From positions 33,638 through 97,637 of the forward strand of contig JAOPXK010000120.1 of NCBI GenBank assembly GCA_025965195.1: a DNA stretch of 64,000 bases. The letters are read 5' to 3'. Shown in pieces: positions 55,441 to 63,835 of this stretch. How positions within the stretch are numbered: the stretch's first letter is position 1; each line of letters starts with the position of its first letter. Under the pieces are notes generated by a model. It was not told the origin of the DNA and searched no databases. It saw only the letters and a list, made by a program, of their open reading frames with translations. The DNA is from Marmoricola sp. (GTDB lineage: Bacteria > Actinomycetota > Actinomycetes > Propionibacteriales > Nocardioidaceae). A program made the position numbers and the translations under genes.

Positions 55441-56274
55441 CTAGAGGTGTTCGCGCAGCCAGGCGAAGTCGGCCCGGTGCTCGGCCGCACCGCCCGGCGT
55501 CTCGCAGATGACCGGGGCACCGGCATCGCGTACGACGGAGGCGAACTCGTCCGCGTCGAGCTGACCGGACCCGAAGTTGGCATGCCGGTCGGCCCCCGAG
55601 TCGAAGGCGTCACGGCTGTCATTGGCATGCACCAGGTCGATCCGGCCGGTGATCCCGATGATCCGGTCGACGGCGTCGCTCAACGAGATCCCTCCGGCCC
55701 AGGCGTGACACGTGTCGAGGCAGAAGCCGACGTTCTCGTGGCCCTCGGCCCGGGCGATGGCCTCCCAGACGCCCTCGATGCGGTCGAGGGCTCGGGCCAT
55801 CGCGTTGTCGCCACCGGCGGTGTTCTCGAGCAGCAGCGGGATCTTCAGGTCGGTGGCCTCGATCGCCTTGCGCCAGTTGTCGAAGCCCACTCGAATCTGG
55901 CTGGCTGGGTCGCCACCGCTCTTCTCCACGTGGCCGCCGTGCACGATCAGCCCCTTGGCGCCGATGGAGGCCGCCGCATCCATGTGCTGCTGGAGGAGCT
56001 TGCGGCTCGGGATCCGGATCCGGTTGTTCGTGGTCGCGACGTTGATGATGTACGGCGAATGCACATAGAGGTCCACACCTGCGGCAGCCGCGTCGTCCCG
56101 AAGGCCGTCAGCGCCGCCGGCGTACCGGATCTCGGGGCCCTTGTAGCCCTGCGGGTCGCCGAGGAAGAACTGGACCAGCGTGGTGTCGCGGGCCTTCGCC
56201 TCGGCGATCGGGTCGGTCTGGTCGACGTGCGCGCCAATCGCAAAGGCGGTGCCCAAAGGTTTCTTCAGTGCCAT
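55441..56274 (-). CDS. nfo: Endonuclease IV (apurinic/apyrimidinic endonuclease)
   Basis: A 277-residue AP endonuclease of the Nfo family, a TIM barrel with three metals. It contains [13 protein letters not shown], then [28 protein letters not shown] and [12 protein letters not shown], all family motifs carrying metal ligands. It cuts abasic sites in base-excision repair. The start at MALKKPLG is chosen because the 45-residue upstream extension is Arg-rich and unrelated. It converges on the RCC1 gene. Confidence 0.92.
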   Translation of the reverse strand: MALKKPLGTAFAIGAHVDQTDPIAEAKARDTTLVQFFLGDPQGYKGPEIRYAGGADGLRDDAAAAGVDLYVHSPYIINVATTNNRIRIPSRKLLQQHMDAAASIGAKGLIVHGGHVEKSGGDPASQIRVGFDNWRKAIEATDLKIPLLLENTAGGDNAMARALDRIEGVWEAIARAEGHENVGFCLDTCHAWAGGISLSDAVDRIIGITGRIDLVHANDSRDAFDSGADRHANFGSGQLDADEFASVVRDAGAPVICETPGGAAEHRADFAWLREHL

Positions 56275-56354
56275 GGCGCCAACCCTACGAGCCGGACCCG
56301 ACAGGCCGGCAGCCCGGCAGCCCGGCGCGAGGCTGTCCGGACCACGCCCACGCC

Positions 56355-56512
56355 TGTGGACAACGATTGGCGTCCTGGGCAGCGCCGTTGTTACTCTTGC
56401 GCAGATCAAAACCCGCGCTCACTCCCAACAATGTGGGAGTTCGTCGCAACGCAAAGCCCTCCTGCCACGGAAACGCCGTGGCCGTACTAGTCCGAAGGAG
56501 GTGGAGAACGCT
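56355..56512 (+). promoter_or_regulatory. rpsF leader with DnaA box and hairpins
   Basis: TGTGGACAA at 56355-56363 is an exact DnaA box on the minus strand. TTGGCG (56367-56372) and TACTCT (56392-56397) are 19 nt apart and may form the promoter. Downstream, CTCCCA/TGGGAG and CCACGG/CCGTGG hairpins could be parts of an S6:S18-type leader. AAGGAGGTGGAG precedes the ATG. Confidence 0.45.
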
Positions 56513-56803
56513 ATGCGTGCCTATGAACTCATGGTCATCCTCGACCCGAGTCTGGAAGAGCGGACGGTTGCTCCGTCGCTCGACACATACCTCAACGTTG
56601 TTCGCAACGATGGTGGGACCGTGGAAAACGTTGACGTCTGGGGCAAGCGCCGTCTTGCTTACGAGATCGCGAAGAACCCCGAAGGCATCTACGCCGTCGT
56701 CACGTTGCAGGCCGAGCCGGCCACCGTCAAGGAGCTCGACCGTCAGCTCTCGCTGAACGAGTCGGTGCTTCGCACCAAGGTCATCCGTCCCGACATCCGC
56801 TGA
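56513..56803 (+). CDS. rpsF: 30S ribosomal protein S6
   Basis: A 96-residue S6 protein: [19 protein letters not shown], then [21 protein letters not shown], ending [10 protein letters not shown]. It binds 16S rRNA together with S18. Strong GGAGG lies upstream of the ATG. It starts the rpsF-ssb-rpsR-rplI operon. Confidence 0.97.
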   Translation: MRAYELMVILDPSLEERTVAPSLDTYLNVVRNDGGTVENVDVWGKRRLAYEIAKNPEGIYAVVTLQAEPATVKELDRQLSLNESVLRTKVIRPDIR

Positions 56804-56821
56804 ATCTAGGGAGCAACACCC

Positions 56822-57460
56822 ATGGCAGGCGAGACCCTCATCACCGTCGTCGGCAACCTGACCGGCGATCCCGAGCTCCGCTTCACTCCGTCGGGCGCAG
56901 CCGTCGCGAACTTCACGATCGCGTCGACCCCGCGCAACTTCGACCGTCAGACCAACGAGTGGAAGGACGGCGACACGCTGTTCCTCAACTGCTCGGTCTG
57001 GCGGCAGGCGGCGGAGAACGTTGCCGAGTCACTCCAGCGCGGCATGCGTGTCGTCGCGCAGGGTCGGCTCAAGGCCCGCAGCTACGAAACCCGCGAGGGT
57101 GAGAAGCGCACGGTCATGGAACTCGACGTCGAAGAGGTCGGTCCGAGCCTGAAGTACGCCACCGCCAAGGTCACCAAGGCCACCCGCAGCAGCGGTGGCG
57201 GCGGCGGTTTCGGTGGCGACGACCCGTGGGCCTCCGGTGCAGCTTCGGCTGCTCCCCAGGGCGGCGGCCAGCCCGCAGCCCAGGGTGCCGGTTGGGGTGC
57301 TCCCCAGTCCGCTCCGCAGGGCGGTGGCCAGCCGGCCGCTCCCCAGCAGGGTGGCAGCTGGGGCGGGCAGCAGGGCGGTGGCCAGTCGGCGCCTGCCCAG
57401 AACCCCGCTCAGCCTGACCCGTGGGCCAACACGGGTGGCTCCGACGAGCCACCCTTCTGA
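56822..57460 (+). CDS. ssb: Single-stranded DNA-binding protein
   Basis: A 212-residue SSB. The OB fold covers about 1-110 ([21 protein letters not shown], then [19 protein letters not shown]). A long Gly/Gln/Pro/Ala-rich linker follows, with repeated PQGGGQPAA units. The acidic tip ends DEPPF, the protein-docking tail. It coats single-stranded DNA in replication and repair. It follows rpsF by 18 nt. Confidence 0.97.
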   Translation: MAGETLITVVGNLTGDPELRFTPSGAAVANFTIASTPRNFDRQTNEWKDGDTLFLNCSVWRQAAENVAESLQRGMRVVAQGRLKARSYETREGEKRTVMELDVEEVGPSLKYATAKVTKATRSSGGGGGFGGDDPWASGAASAAPQGGGQPAAQGAGWGAPQSAPQGGGQPAAPQQGGSWGGQQGGGQSAPAQNPAQPDPWANTGGSDEPPF

Positions 57461-57473
57461 TCCACGCAACAAC

Positions 57474-57497
57474 GGTGGTCGAGCTTGTCGAGACCAC
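57474..57497 (+). repeat. Interspersed palindromic repeat, copy 5 (ssb-rpsR gap)
   Basis: A full 24-nt copy identical to copy 1, in the non-coding gap between ssb and rpsR. It lies 14 nt after the ssb stop. Confidence 0.85.
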
Positions 57498-57563
57498 TTC
57501 GAAGTTTCCAACAAACCGTAACCATTCCGGCGCAAGTCGGGCTCATCACAAAGGAGCACCACA

Positions 57564-57800
57564 ATGGCCAAGGCAGTGATTCGCAAGCCCAAGAAGAAGG
57601 TTTGCCAGTTCTGCAAGGACAAGGTGTCGTACGTCGATTACAAAGACACCAACCTGCTGCGCAAGTTCATCTCCGACCGCGGCAAGATCCGCGCTCGTCG
57701 GGTGACCGGCAACTGCGTGCAGCACCAGCGCGACGTCGCCACGGCCGTGAAGAACGCCCGTGAGGTCGCACTGCTTCCCTACACGTCCACAGCTCGATAA
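57564..57800 (+). CDS. rpsR: 30S ribosomal protein S18
   Basis: A 78-residue S18: [19 protein letters not shown], then [20 protein letters not shown], ending LLPYTSTAR. The CxxC pair and a further Cys in TGNCVQH make this the zinc-binding (C+) form. A second, C- form under Zur control may exist elsewhere. AAAGGAG precedes the ATG. Confidence 0.97.
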   Translation: MAKAVIRKPKKKVCQFCKDKVSYVDYKDTNLLRKFISDRGKIRARRVTGNCVQHQRDVATAVKNAREVALLPYTSTAR

Positions 57801-57823
57801 CGGGAAGAGTGAGGAGTTTAGAG

Positions 57824-58267
57824 ATGAAGCTCATTCTGACCCAGGAAGTCACCGGGCTCGGTGGCGCAGGTGACGTGGTCGAGGTCAAGGACGGCTACGG
57901 CCGCAACTACCTCGTCCCGCGCGGCTTTGCGATCAAGTGGACCCGTGGTGGAGAGAAGACGATCGAGTCGATCCAGAAGGCTCGCTCGTCGCGCGCCGTC
58001 CGGGACGCCGATCACGCTGCCGAGGTGAAGGCCAAGCTCGAGGGCTCGACCTTCAACGTCAAGGTGCGTGCGGGCGAGGGTGGCCGTCTGTTCGGCGCCG
58101 TCACCGCCGCTGACATCGCTCACGCGATCACCGAGGCCGGCAGTGAAGTCGACAAGCGCACGATCGTCGTCCTCAACCCGATCAAGACGCTCGGCGCCCA
58201 CACCGTCACGGTGAAGGTGCACGACGAGGTCGAGGCGACCGTCAACCTGAACGTCGTCAGCGCCTGA
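57824..58267 (+). CDS. rplI: 50S ribosomal protein L9
   Basis: A 147-residue L9 with the usual two domains joined by a long helix: [36 protein letters not shown], then the C-terminal domain ending [10 protein letters not shown]. An in-frame start five codons earlier is not preceded by a site, whereas GAGGAG lies just before MKLIL. Tandem hairpins follow its stop. Confidence 0.96.
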   Translation: MKLILTQEVTGLGGAGDVVEVKDGYGRNYLVPRGFAIKWTRGGEKTIESIQKARSSRAVRDADHAAEVKAKLEGSTFNVKVRAGEGGRLFGAVTAADIAHAITEAGSEVDKRTIVVLNPIKTLGAHTVTVKVHDEVEATVNLNVVSA

Positions 58268-58274
58268 CACACGC

Positions 58275-58336
58275 GAATTCACTGGGTACCCAGTGAATTC
58301 AACGCTTCCCGTGCGAAACATTGCACGGGAAGCGTT
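58275..58336 (+). terminator. Tandem hairpins below rplI
   Basis: A perfect 26-nt palindrome (58275-58300, half-site GAATTCACTGGGT) is followed at once by a hairpin with 14-bp arms AACGCTTCCCGTGC and GCACGGGAAGCGTT (58301-58336) around an 8-nt loop. Then TGTGTTTG follows. This probably ends the rpsF operon and could serve the convergent gene too. Confidence 0.75.
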
Positions 58337-58384
58337 GTGTTTGTACGGGAAGTGCACCCCGTTGCGGACGCCGAAGGGCGGTGC

Positions 58385-58993
58385 TCAGGTCTTGGTCGAC
58401 CGGGTGGCGGGCTCGATGAGGCGGGGGCCGGGACCGCCGAGGTACGGGCGCCGGTGGACCGAGAAGCAGAACCAGATGAACACGATGTTGATCAGGGCCG
58501 AGACGGCAACGGTGGGGTTCTCCAGCGCCTTGACACCGCCACCGAGGGCGAGCACGGGCAGCACGATCATGATGCCGAACCCCCAGCTCAGCAAGCCGAA
58601 TCTCTTGGCGACGTACTGATCGCGCGGGGTCCGTCGGGCACCGAGCATGCCGATCCCGCGAGCGGTGAGCAGGCAGCAGACGGTCTGGGGCATGCTCGCC
58701 CCCCACTCGCCGGAGGCGTTGAGCTGGTGGTTGAGCTGCGGCAGCCACATCGGCACGCTGGTGAGCAGCGCGAGGACGCCGACCCATTTGGCCGTGTCGA
58801 GCACGTCGCCGGTGATCTTCGCCAGCGAGAACAGCCCCCAGACCACGACCACCCAGCCGATCGGATCCGGGAGCGCGTCGTAGTGCTTCCAGGCCGGATG
58901 CGCCTCGGCGGGGAAGAACGCGTTGCCGACGATGATGACCATGCCGAGGCCGATCCACTGCATCGGCGTCGTCGGCGTGCGCGTGCGGGGCAT
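58385..58993 (-). CDS. Polytopic membrane protein, unknown function
   Basis: A 202-residue membrane protein with about five hydrophobic segments: near 12-28, 45-62, 70-86, 130-150 and 160-180. It has a two-Cys stretch TVCCLLTARGIGML and no recognised family motif. The tail ends in a polar, basic stretch. It is convergent with the rpsF operon. Frame and composition look real. The function is open. Confidence 0.6.
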   Translation of the reverse strand: MPRTRTPTTPMQWIGLGMVIIVGNAFFPAEAHPAWKHYDALPDPIGWVVVVWGLFSLAKITGDVLDTAKWVGVLALLTSVPMWLPQLNHQLNASGEWGASMPQTVCCLLTARGIGMLGARRTPRDQYVAKRFGLLSWGFGIMIVLPVLALGGGVKALENPTVAVSALINIVFIWFCFSVHRRPYLGGPGPRLIEPATRSTKT

Positions 58994-59018
58994 TCGCTGA
59001 TCCTAGGTTGCGAGTCGT

Positions 59019-59054
59019 GTGCTGAGGTGGCTGCCATGGCGACCGCCTGAGCAC
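59019..59054. repeat. 36-nt interspersed palindrome, copy B
   Basis: GTGCTGAGGTGGCTGCCATG and onward, ending CGCCTGAGCAC, between two minus-strand genes (MATE pump upstream, membrane protein downstream). It is 32 of 36 identical to the reverse complement of copy A at 42584-42619. Confidence 0.7.
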
Positions 59055-59063
59055 TCGACCGGA

Positions 59064-60401
59064 TCAGGTGAGCCAGGCATCGGTGCGGGCCCGGAGCAGG
59101 AGGACGACGCCCCGACCGCCCATGAACGCCAGGGCGAAGGCGATCCACAGCGCGGTGATCGAGCCGCCTGCCGTGGTCGAGGCGACGGCGAGCCAGGCGC
59201 ACGGAGCGAACGCGACGAGCACCGCCAGCCCGGCCCAGGCGAGGTACTTCCCGTCGCCGGCACCGATCAGGACGCCGTCGAGCACGAAGACGACGCCGGC
59301 GAGCGGCTGCAGCAGCGCGGCGACCAGCAGCACGGGCACCAGCAGCGAACGCACCCGGTCGTCGGAGGTGAACAGCGGCCCCAGCAACGGGGACACCGCC
59401 GCCAGCACGACACCGGTCACGACCCCGCTGCCGACGCCCCAGCGGATCATCCGCTGCGTCACCGCGCGGGTGCCGGCAACGTCGCCAGCGCCGAGGTAGC
59501 GGCCGGTGATCGCCTGTGCGGCAATGGCAATCGCGTCGAGGGTGAAGGCGAGGAAGGTCCAGATCGTCATCGCCACCTGCATCGCTGCCAGGTCCTGCTC
59601 GCCGATCGAGGTGGCGCCGTACGTCATGATCAGCAGCGATGCACGCAGCGTCAACGTCCGCAGCAGAAGGGGTACGCCGGCCCGGCCGGATGCCCGAATC
59701 CCTGCCAGGTCAGGGACCAGCGGTGCGTCGTACGCCGTTGCGGCCCGGACGACCACCCACCCGAGCGCGGCGGCCGATCCGACCTGGGCGACCAGCGTGC
59801 CGAGCGCGGATCCCGCGATCCCCAGCGCAGGCAGGCCGAACAGGCCGTAGACGAGCACGAGGTTGAGCAGCACGTTGGCCACGTTGCCGACGACCGCGAC
59901 CACGAGCGGCGTCCGCGTGTCCTGCAGCCCGCGGAGCACGCCGGTCGCCGCCAGCATGACGAGGAGCGGCACAGCGCCGAGGAACGCGATCCGTAGGTAC
60001 ACGACCGCCTCGTGCGACACCGACGGGCTGGCACCGAAGAGCCCGACCAGCCACGGGGTCAGCGTCGCGCCGACCGCAGTGGCCACCAGACCGATGCCTA
60101 TGGCCAGCCAGATCCCGTCGATGCCTTCGGCCAGCGCGCCCCTGACGTCGCCGGCTCCGATCCGGCGGGCCACGGACGCGGTGGTGCCGTAGGCCAGGAA
60201 GATGCACAGGCTGATCACCGTGCCGATCACCCCGGCAGCGATGCCGAGACCGGCGAGCTGCGGGGTGCCGAGGTGCCCGACGATCGCGGAGTCTGCGAGC
60301 AGGAAGGCCGGCTCGGCCACGAGCGCGAGGAACGCGGGGATCGCCAGCCGGAGGATCTCCCGGTCGTGCTGTCGACCGGTGGTGGGGAGGTCGGCCGGCA
60401 T
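59064..60401 (-). CDS. MATE family (DinF-type) efflux transporter
   Basis: A 445-residue 12-helix transporter. The first half shows LAIPAFLALVAEPAFLLADSAIVGHLGTPQLAGLGIA, and the second half repeats the fold with RTLTLRASLLIMTYGATSIGEQDLAA. The DinF-like branch is suggested by the N-terminal EPAFLLADSAIVG pattern. It would export small cationic compounds against a cation gradient. The substrate is unknown. It stands between the rpsF operon's neighbours and the redox pair, reading away from both. Confidence 0.9.
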   Translation of the reverse strand: MPADLPTTGRQHDREILRLAIPAFLALVAEPAFLLADSAIVGHLGTPQLAGLGIAAGVIGTVISLCIFLAYGTTASVARRIGAGDVRGALAEGIDGIWLAIGIGLVATAVGATLTPWLVGLFGASPSVSHEAVVYLRIAFLGAVPLLVMLAATGVLRGLQDTRTPLVVAVVGNVANVLLNLVLVYGLFGLPALGIAGSALGTLVAQVGSAAALGWVVVRAATAYDAPLVPDLAGIRASGRAGVPLLLRTLTLRASLLIMTYGATSIGEQDLAAMQVAMTIWTFLAFTLDAIAIAAQAITGRYLGAGDVAGTRAVTQRMIRWGVGSGVVTGVVLAAVSPLLGPLFTSDDRVRSLLVPVLLVAALLQPLAGVVFVLDGVLIGAGDGKYLAWAGLAVLVAFAPCAWLAVASTTAGGSITALWIAFALAFMGGRGVVLLLRARTDAWLT

Positions 60402-60510
60402 GGGCTGAGGGTACGGCCGGAGGGGTTCTCAGCAGAAACAAAGACTCGCGCACTAACCTTCAAGTCGCCCATTCTTCGAGGTGCACTGCGCCCCGACACA
60501 GGAGGACCCG

Positions 60511-61410
60511 ATGGCACGCACGGCGAAGGCGCTTCGCGAGGAGAACTCGCGGCAGGCAAAGCTGGCCGCAATCCAGGCAGAGGCGAAGCGGCGCCGGTCG
60601 CGGATCAATGTGACGATCGGAGCCGTTGTCGGCGTCTTCGTGGTGGTGATCGCGATGATCGTGGTCAAGGTCGCCACGGACAAGCCGAAGGGCGCAGACG
60701 TCTCGACCGCCGCCTCGAGCGCGGTGATCAAGGACGTCACGAGCGTGCCGGCGGCAGTCTTCGACAAGGTCGGGCTCGGCAGCGCCGGCAATGCGCCGGT
60801 CGCCGTGCCGGGTGGCACCCAGGTCCCGGCGAGCGGCCTGCCCAAGTTGCTGTACGTCGGAGCGGAGTACTGCCCCTATTGCGCCGCGGAGCGCTGGGGC
60901 GTCGTGGCGGGGATGGCCCGGTTCGGCACCTTCACCGGCCTCGGCCAGACCTCCTCATCGAGCACGGACACCGACCCGAACACCCCGACGCTGTCGTTCC
61001 ACGGCGCGAAGTACACGAGCAAGTACTTCACCTTCGCCGGCTACGAGCAGACCGACCGCAACCAGCAGGCGCTGGACACCGTGCCGGCAGCCGACCAGAA
61101 GCTGCTCACCAAGTACGACGCGACGCCCTACCTGCCAGCGTCTTCGGCCGGTTCGATCCCGTTCATCTTCTTCGGCGGGAAGTACATCATCAGCGGAGCG
61201 AGCTACGACCCCGGCACCCTGGCGGGGATGAGCCACGCCCAGGTCGCCAAGGCGATGTCCGACCCGACGAGCAAGGTGGCACAGGGCATCGACGGCACTG
61301 CGAACGTGGTGTCGGCGCTGATCTGCACGATGACCAACCAGCAGCCGTCGAATGTGTGCAGCTCCTCCGGCGTCCAGGCGGCCGCCAAGCTCGTACCGTC
61401 GGCCGGCTGA
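60511..61410 (+). CDS. DUF929/thioredoxin-fold membrane protein
   Basis: A 299-residue protein with a charged, Arg/Lys/Glu-rich N-terminus, one helix (about 33-54) and an extracytoplasmic thioredoxin-like domain. The redox pair is Cys121 and Cys124 in VGAEYCPYCAAERWG. SSAGSIPFIFFGGKYIISG holds a cis-Pro-like residue. A second Cys pair lies near the C-terminus (LICTMTN and SNVCSS). It is likely a thiol oxidase for exported proteins (DsbA-like), with the next gene's VKOR as its reoxidant. ATG has GGAGG upstream. Overlap with the VKOR gene is TGATG. Confidence 0.85.
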   Translation: MARTAKALREENSRQAKLAAIQAEAKRRRSRINVTIGAVVGVFVVVIAMIVVKVATDKPKGADVSTAASSAVIKDVTSVPAAVFDKVGLGSAGNAPVAVPGGTQVPASGLPKLLYVGAEYCPYCAAERWGVVAGMARFGTFTGLGQTSSSSTDTDPNTPTLSFHGAKYTSKYFTFAGYEQTDRNQQALDTVPAADQKLLTKYDATPYLPASSAGSIPFIFFGGKYIISGASYDPGTLAGMSHAQVAKAMSDPTSKVAQGIDGTANVVSALICTMTNQQPSNVCSSSGVQAAAKLVPSAG

Positions 61411-61862
61411 TGGCGGAGACCGACGCCGGCTTCCCGCGCTGGGCGCCGGCTGCGTCGCTGGTGCTCGGCGTGCTCGGGCTCGCCGACGCGGCGTACCTCA
61501 CCTTCGAGCACTACACGGGGTCCAAGACGCTGGCCTGCTCGAGCAACGGCATCGTCAACTGCCACGCGGTGACGACCAGCCGGTACGCCACCTTCCTTGG
61601 GATGCCGGTGGCGCTCCTGGGGCTGCTGTTCTTCGTGGCGCTGGTGGCGCTCTGCCTGCCTCCGCTGTGGCGGACCCGGACCGAGTGGGTGCATGTCGCG
61701 CGGTTGGCGGCGGCTGGCCTGGGCGTGGTCTCGGTGCTCTACCTGCTCTGGGCGGAGTTGTTCAAGCTCGACAAGATCTGCCTGTACTGCACCGGCGTGC
61801 ACGTGCTCACGTTCGCGCTGTTCGCGGTGGTCGCACTGGCCGGCGCACTGCGACGTTCTTGA
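61410..61862 (+). CDS. Vitamin K epoxide reductase-type (VKOR) membrane oxidoreductase
   Basis: A 150-residue, four-helix membrane protein. The shuttle Cys residues are Cys43 and Cys51 (LACSSNGIVNCHAVTTS), the conserved Ser is Ser57, and the quinone-facing pair is in KICLYCTG (Cys124, Cys127). Bacterial VKOR re-oxidises DsbA-like proteins with quinone and takes DsbB's place in Actinobacteria. It overlaps the DUF929 gene by one base, supporting a shared redox relay. Confidence 0.92.
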   Translation: MAETDAGFPRWAPAASLVLGVLGLADAAYLTFEHYTGSKTLACSSNGIVNCHAVTTSRYATFLGMPVALLGLLFFVALVALCLPPLWRTRTEWVHVARLAAAGLGVVSVLYLLWAELFKLDKICLYCTGVHVLTFALFAVVALAGALRRS

Positions 61863-62321
61863 CGAATTCGCTGCGGGACCGCCGGGCGATCTGATAACGG
61901 CGCCGTGCCTGTGTATTAACGGCACAAATCTGTGGGCTCAGTCCGCGGCCGGCCGCTTTGTCGATAAACCCACCGACCGATCCCAGATGGCGAAACGGTG
62001 AACGGAAATAGCCGAGAAACTTTGCTTCCACACCCCGGATTTCGCTGAACCTGCAGGTCAGAGCACTGTTGCGACGGATGGGGTTGTCGTTGTCCACAGG
62101 TGGACCAACAGGCTGTGCACACCTTTGGCGGCGTGTTCCACATGCCCAGGGCGTTATCCACAGGGGCCTGTGGATAACCCGGCTAGGCGGACGTCCCGAA
62201 CGGGCTTACTGTCGGCCGGTCCGGTCAGTTCGAAGCCAGCTCACGAACTGTTTCTGGGGGTGCGGGCCCCTAGCGTTGCGGAAAGCGCAAGGGGTCGACT
62301 GATGCGGAAGGTGGGGTGCCG
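61863..62321. promoter_or_regulatory. dnaB upstream region with DnaA boxes
   Basis: 459 bases without a supported gene between the VKOR gene and dnaB. Three exact DnaA boxes: TTGTCCACA at 62090-62098, TTATCCACA at 62154-62162, and TTATCCACA on the minus strand at 62169-62177, the last two facing each other 6 nt apart. A block of octamers like those behind parB is at 61955-61986. The dnaB promoter is not clear. Confidence 0.6.
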
Positions 62322-63797
62322 ATGAGCACGACGGAGTCGACCGGGCTCGACGACCTGAGTGTCGGCGAGCGGCCCTGGCAGGACTCCGGCCAGCGGTCGG
62401 GCCAGGGATCGGGCCAGGGGTCGGGCGGATCGACGTACGGCGGCTTCGGCAGTGGCGAGAGCGGCGGCAGCCAGGAGCACTGGGCCGGCCGGATGCCCCC
62501 GCAGGACCCCGACGCCGAGCAGAGCGTGCTCGGCTCGATGCTGATCTCCAAGGACGCGATCGCCGACGTCAACGAGCAGATCAAGGGGCCGGACTTCTAC
62601 CGGCCCGCGCACGAGACGATCTACGACGCGATCATCGACCTCTACGGTCGCGGTGAGCCGGCCGACCCTGTGACGGTTTCGGCCGAGCTGAACCGTCGTG
62701 GCGAGCTGGTCCGGGTCGGCGGCGCGCCGTACCTCCACACGCTGTCGGCCAACGTCCCGATTGCCGCCAATGCGGGCTACTACGCGACGATCGTGCGCGA
62801 GAAGGCCATCCTGCGGCGGCTGGTCGACGCCGGCACCAAGATCGCCCAGCTCGGCTATGCCGGTGAGGGCAATGTCGACGACACCGTCGACCGGGCCCAG
62901 GCCGAGGTCTACGCGATCACCGAGAAGCGGCAGTCGGAGGACTACGCCCCGCTCTCGGACATCATGGAGGCGACCCTCGACGAGATCGAGGCGATCTCCA
63001 ACCGCGAGGGCGGGCTGTCCGGAGTGCCCACCGGTTTCGCGGACCTCGACGAGCTCACCAACGGCCTCCACGGCGGCCAGATGATCATCGTGGCGGCCAG
63101 GCCGGCGATGGGGAAGTCGACCCTCGGGCTGGACCTGTGCAGGTCGGCGTCGATCCACAACAACATGACCTCGGTGATCTTCAGCCTCGAGATGACCCGC
63201 TCGGAGATCACCATGCGGCTGCTGTCTGCGGAGGCGAAGATCCCGCTCAACCACATCCGCAACGGCCCGATGAGCGACGAGGACTGGTCGAAGCTCGCCC
63301 GCAAGATGGGTGAGGTCTCCGGTGCGCCGATGTTCATCGACGACAGCCCCAACATGACGATGATGGAGATCCGGGCGAAGGCGCGCCGGCTCAAGCAGCG
63401 TCACGACCTCAAGCTGATCGTGATCGACTACCTGCAGCTGATGAGCTCGGGCAAGAAGGTCGAGTCCCGCCAGCTCGAGGTCTCGGAGTTCTCCCGGCAG
63501 ATCAAGCTGCTGGCCAAGGAGCTGGAGATCCCGATCATCGCGCTGTCCCAGCTGAACCGTGGTCCCGAGCAGCGCGCCGACAAGCGGCCGATGATGTCGG
63601 ACCTGCGCGAGTCGGGTTCCATCGAGCAGGACGCGGACATCGTGATGCTGCTGCACCGCGACGACGTCTACGAGAAGGAGTCGGCCCGCCCGGGCGAGGC
63701 CGACATCATCATCGCCAAGCACCGCAACGGCCCCACCCGCGACATAACCGTCCTCTTCCAGGGCCACTACTCGCGCTTCGTCGACATGGCTCACTGA
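62322..63797 (+). CDS. dnaB: Replicative DNA helicase DnaB
   Basis: A 491-residue helicase. A Gly/Ser/Gln-rich stretch of about 50 residues precedes the N-terminal domain (MPPQDPDAEQSVLGSML). The RecA-like domain has Walker A as ARPAMGKSTLG with Lys265, a variant of the usual GRPGMGKT. Later motifs are LIVIDYLQLMS, ALSQLNRG, and DLRESGSIEQDADIV. There is no intein. It unwinds DNA at the fork. The ATG at 62322 has GGAAGG upstream. A GTG two codons earlier is possible. Confidence 0.97.
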   Translation: MSTTESTGLDDLSVGERPWQDSGQRSGQGSGQGSGGSTYGGFGSGESGGSQEHWAGRMPPQDPDAEQSVLGSMLISKDAIADVNEQIKGPDFYRPAHETIYDAIIDLYGRGEPADPVTVSAELNRRGELVRVGGAPYLHTLSANVPIAANAGYYATIVREKAILRRLVDAGTKIAQLGYAGEGNVDDTVDRAQAEVYAITEKRQSEDYAPLSDIMEATLDEIEAISNREGGLSGVPTGFADLDELTNGLHGGQMIIVAARPAMGKSTLGLDLCRSASIHNNMTSVIFSLEMTRSEITMRLLSAEAKIPLNHIRNGPMSDEDWSKLARKMGEVSGAPMFIDDSPNMTMMEIRAKARRLKQRHDLKLIVIDYLQLMSSGKKVESRQLEVSEFSRQIKLLAKELEIPIIALSQLNRGPEQRADKRPMMSDLRESGSIEQDADIVMLLHRDDVYEKESARPGEADIIIAKHRNGPTRDITVLFQGHYSRFVDMAH

Positions 63798-63835
63798 GTG
63801 CGGGACCGCCGTTTGCCGTGGACGCGGAAGTTTCC

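Noticed and set aside
62322..63797. Intein in dnaB (or in gyrA)
   Set aside because: Both proteins are of normal length and continuous, with no splicing-domain motifs at their usual insertion sites.
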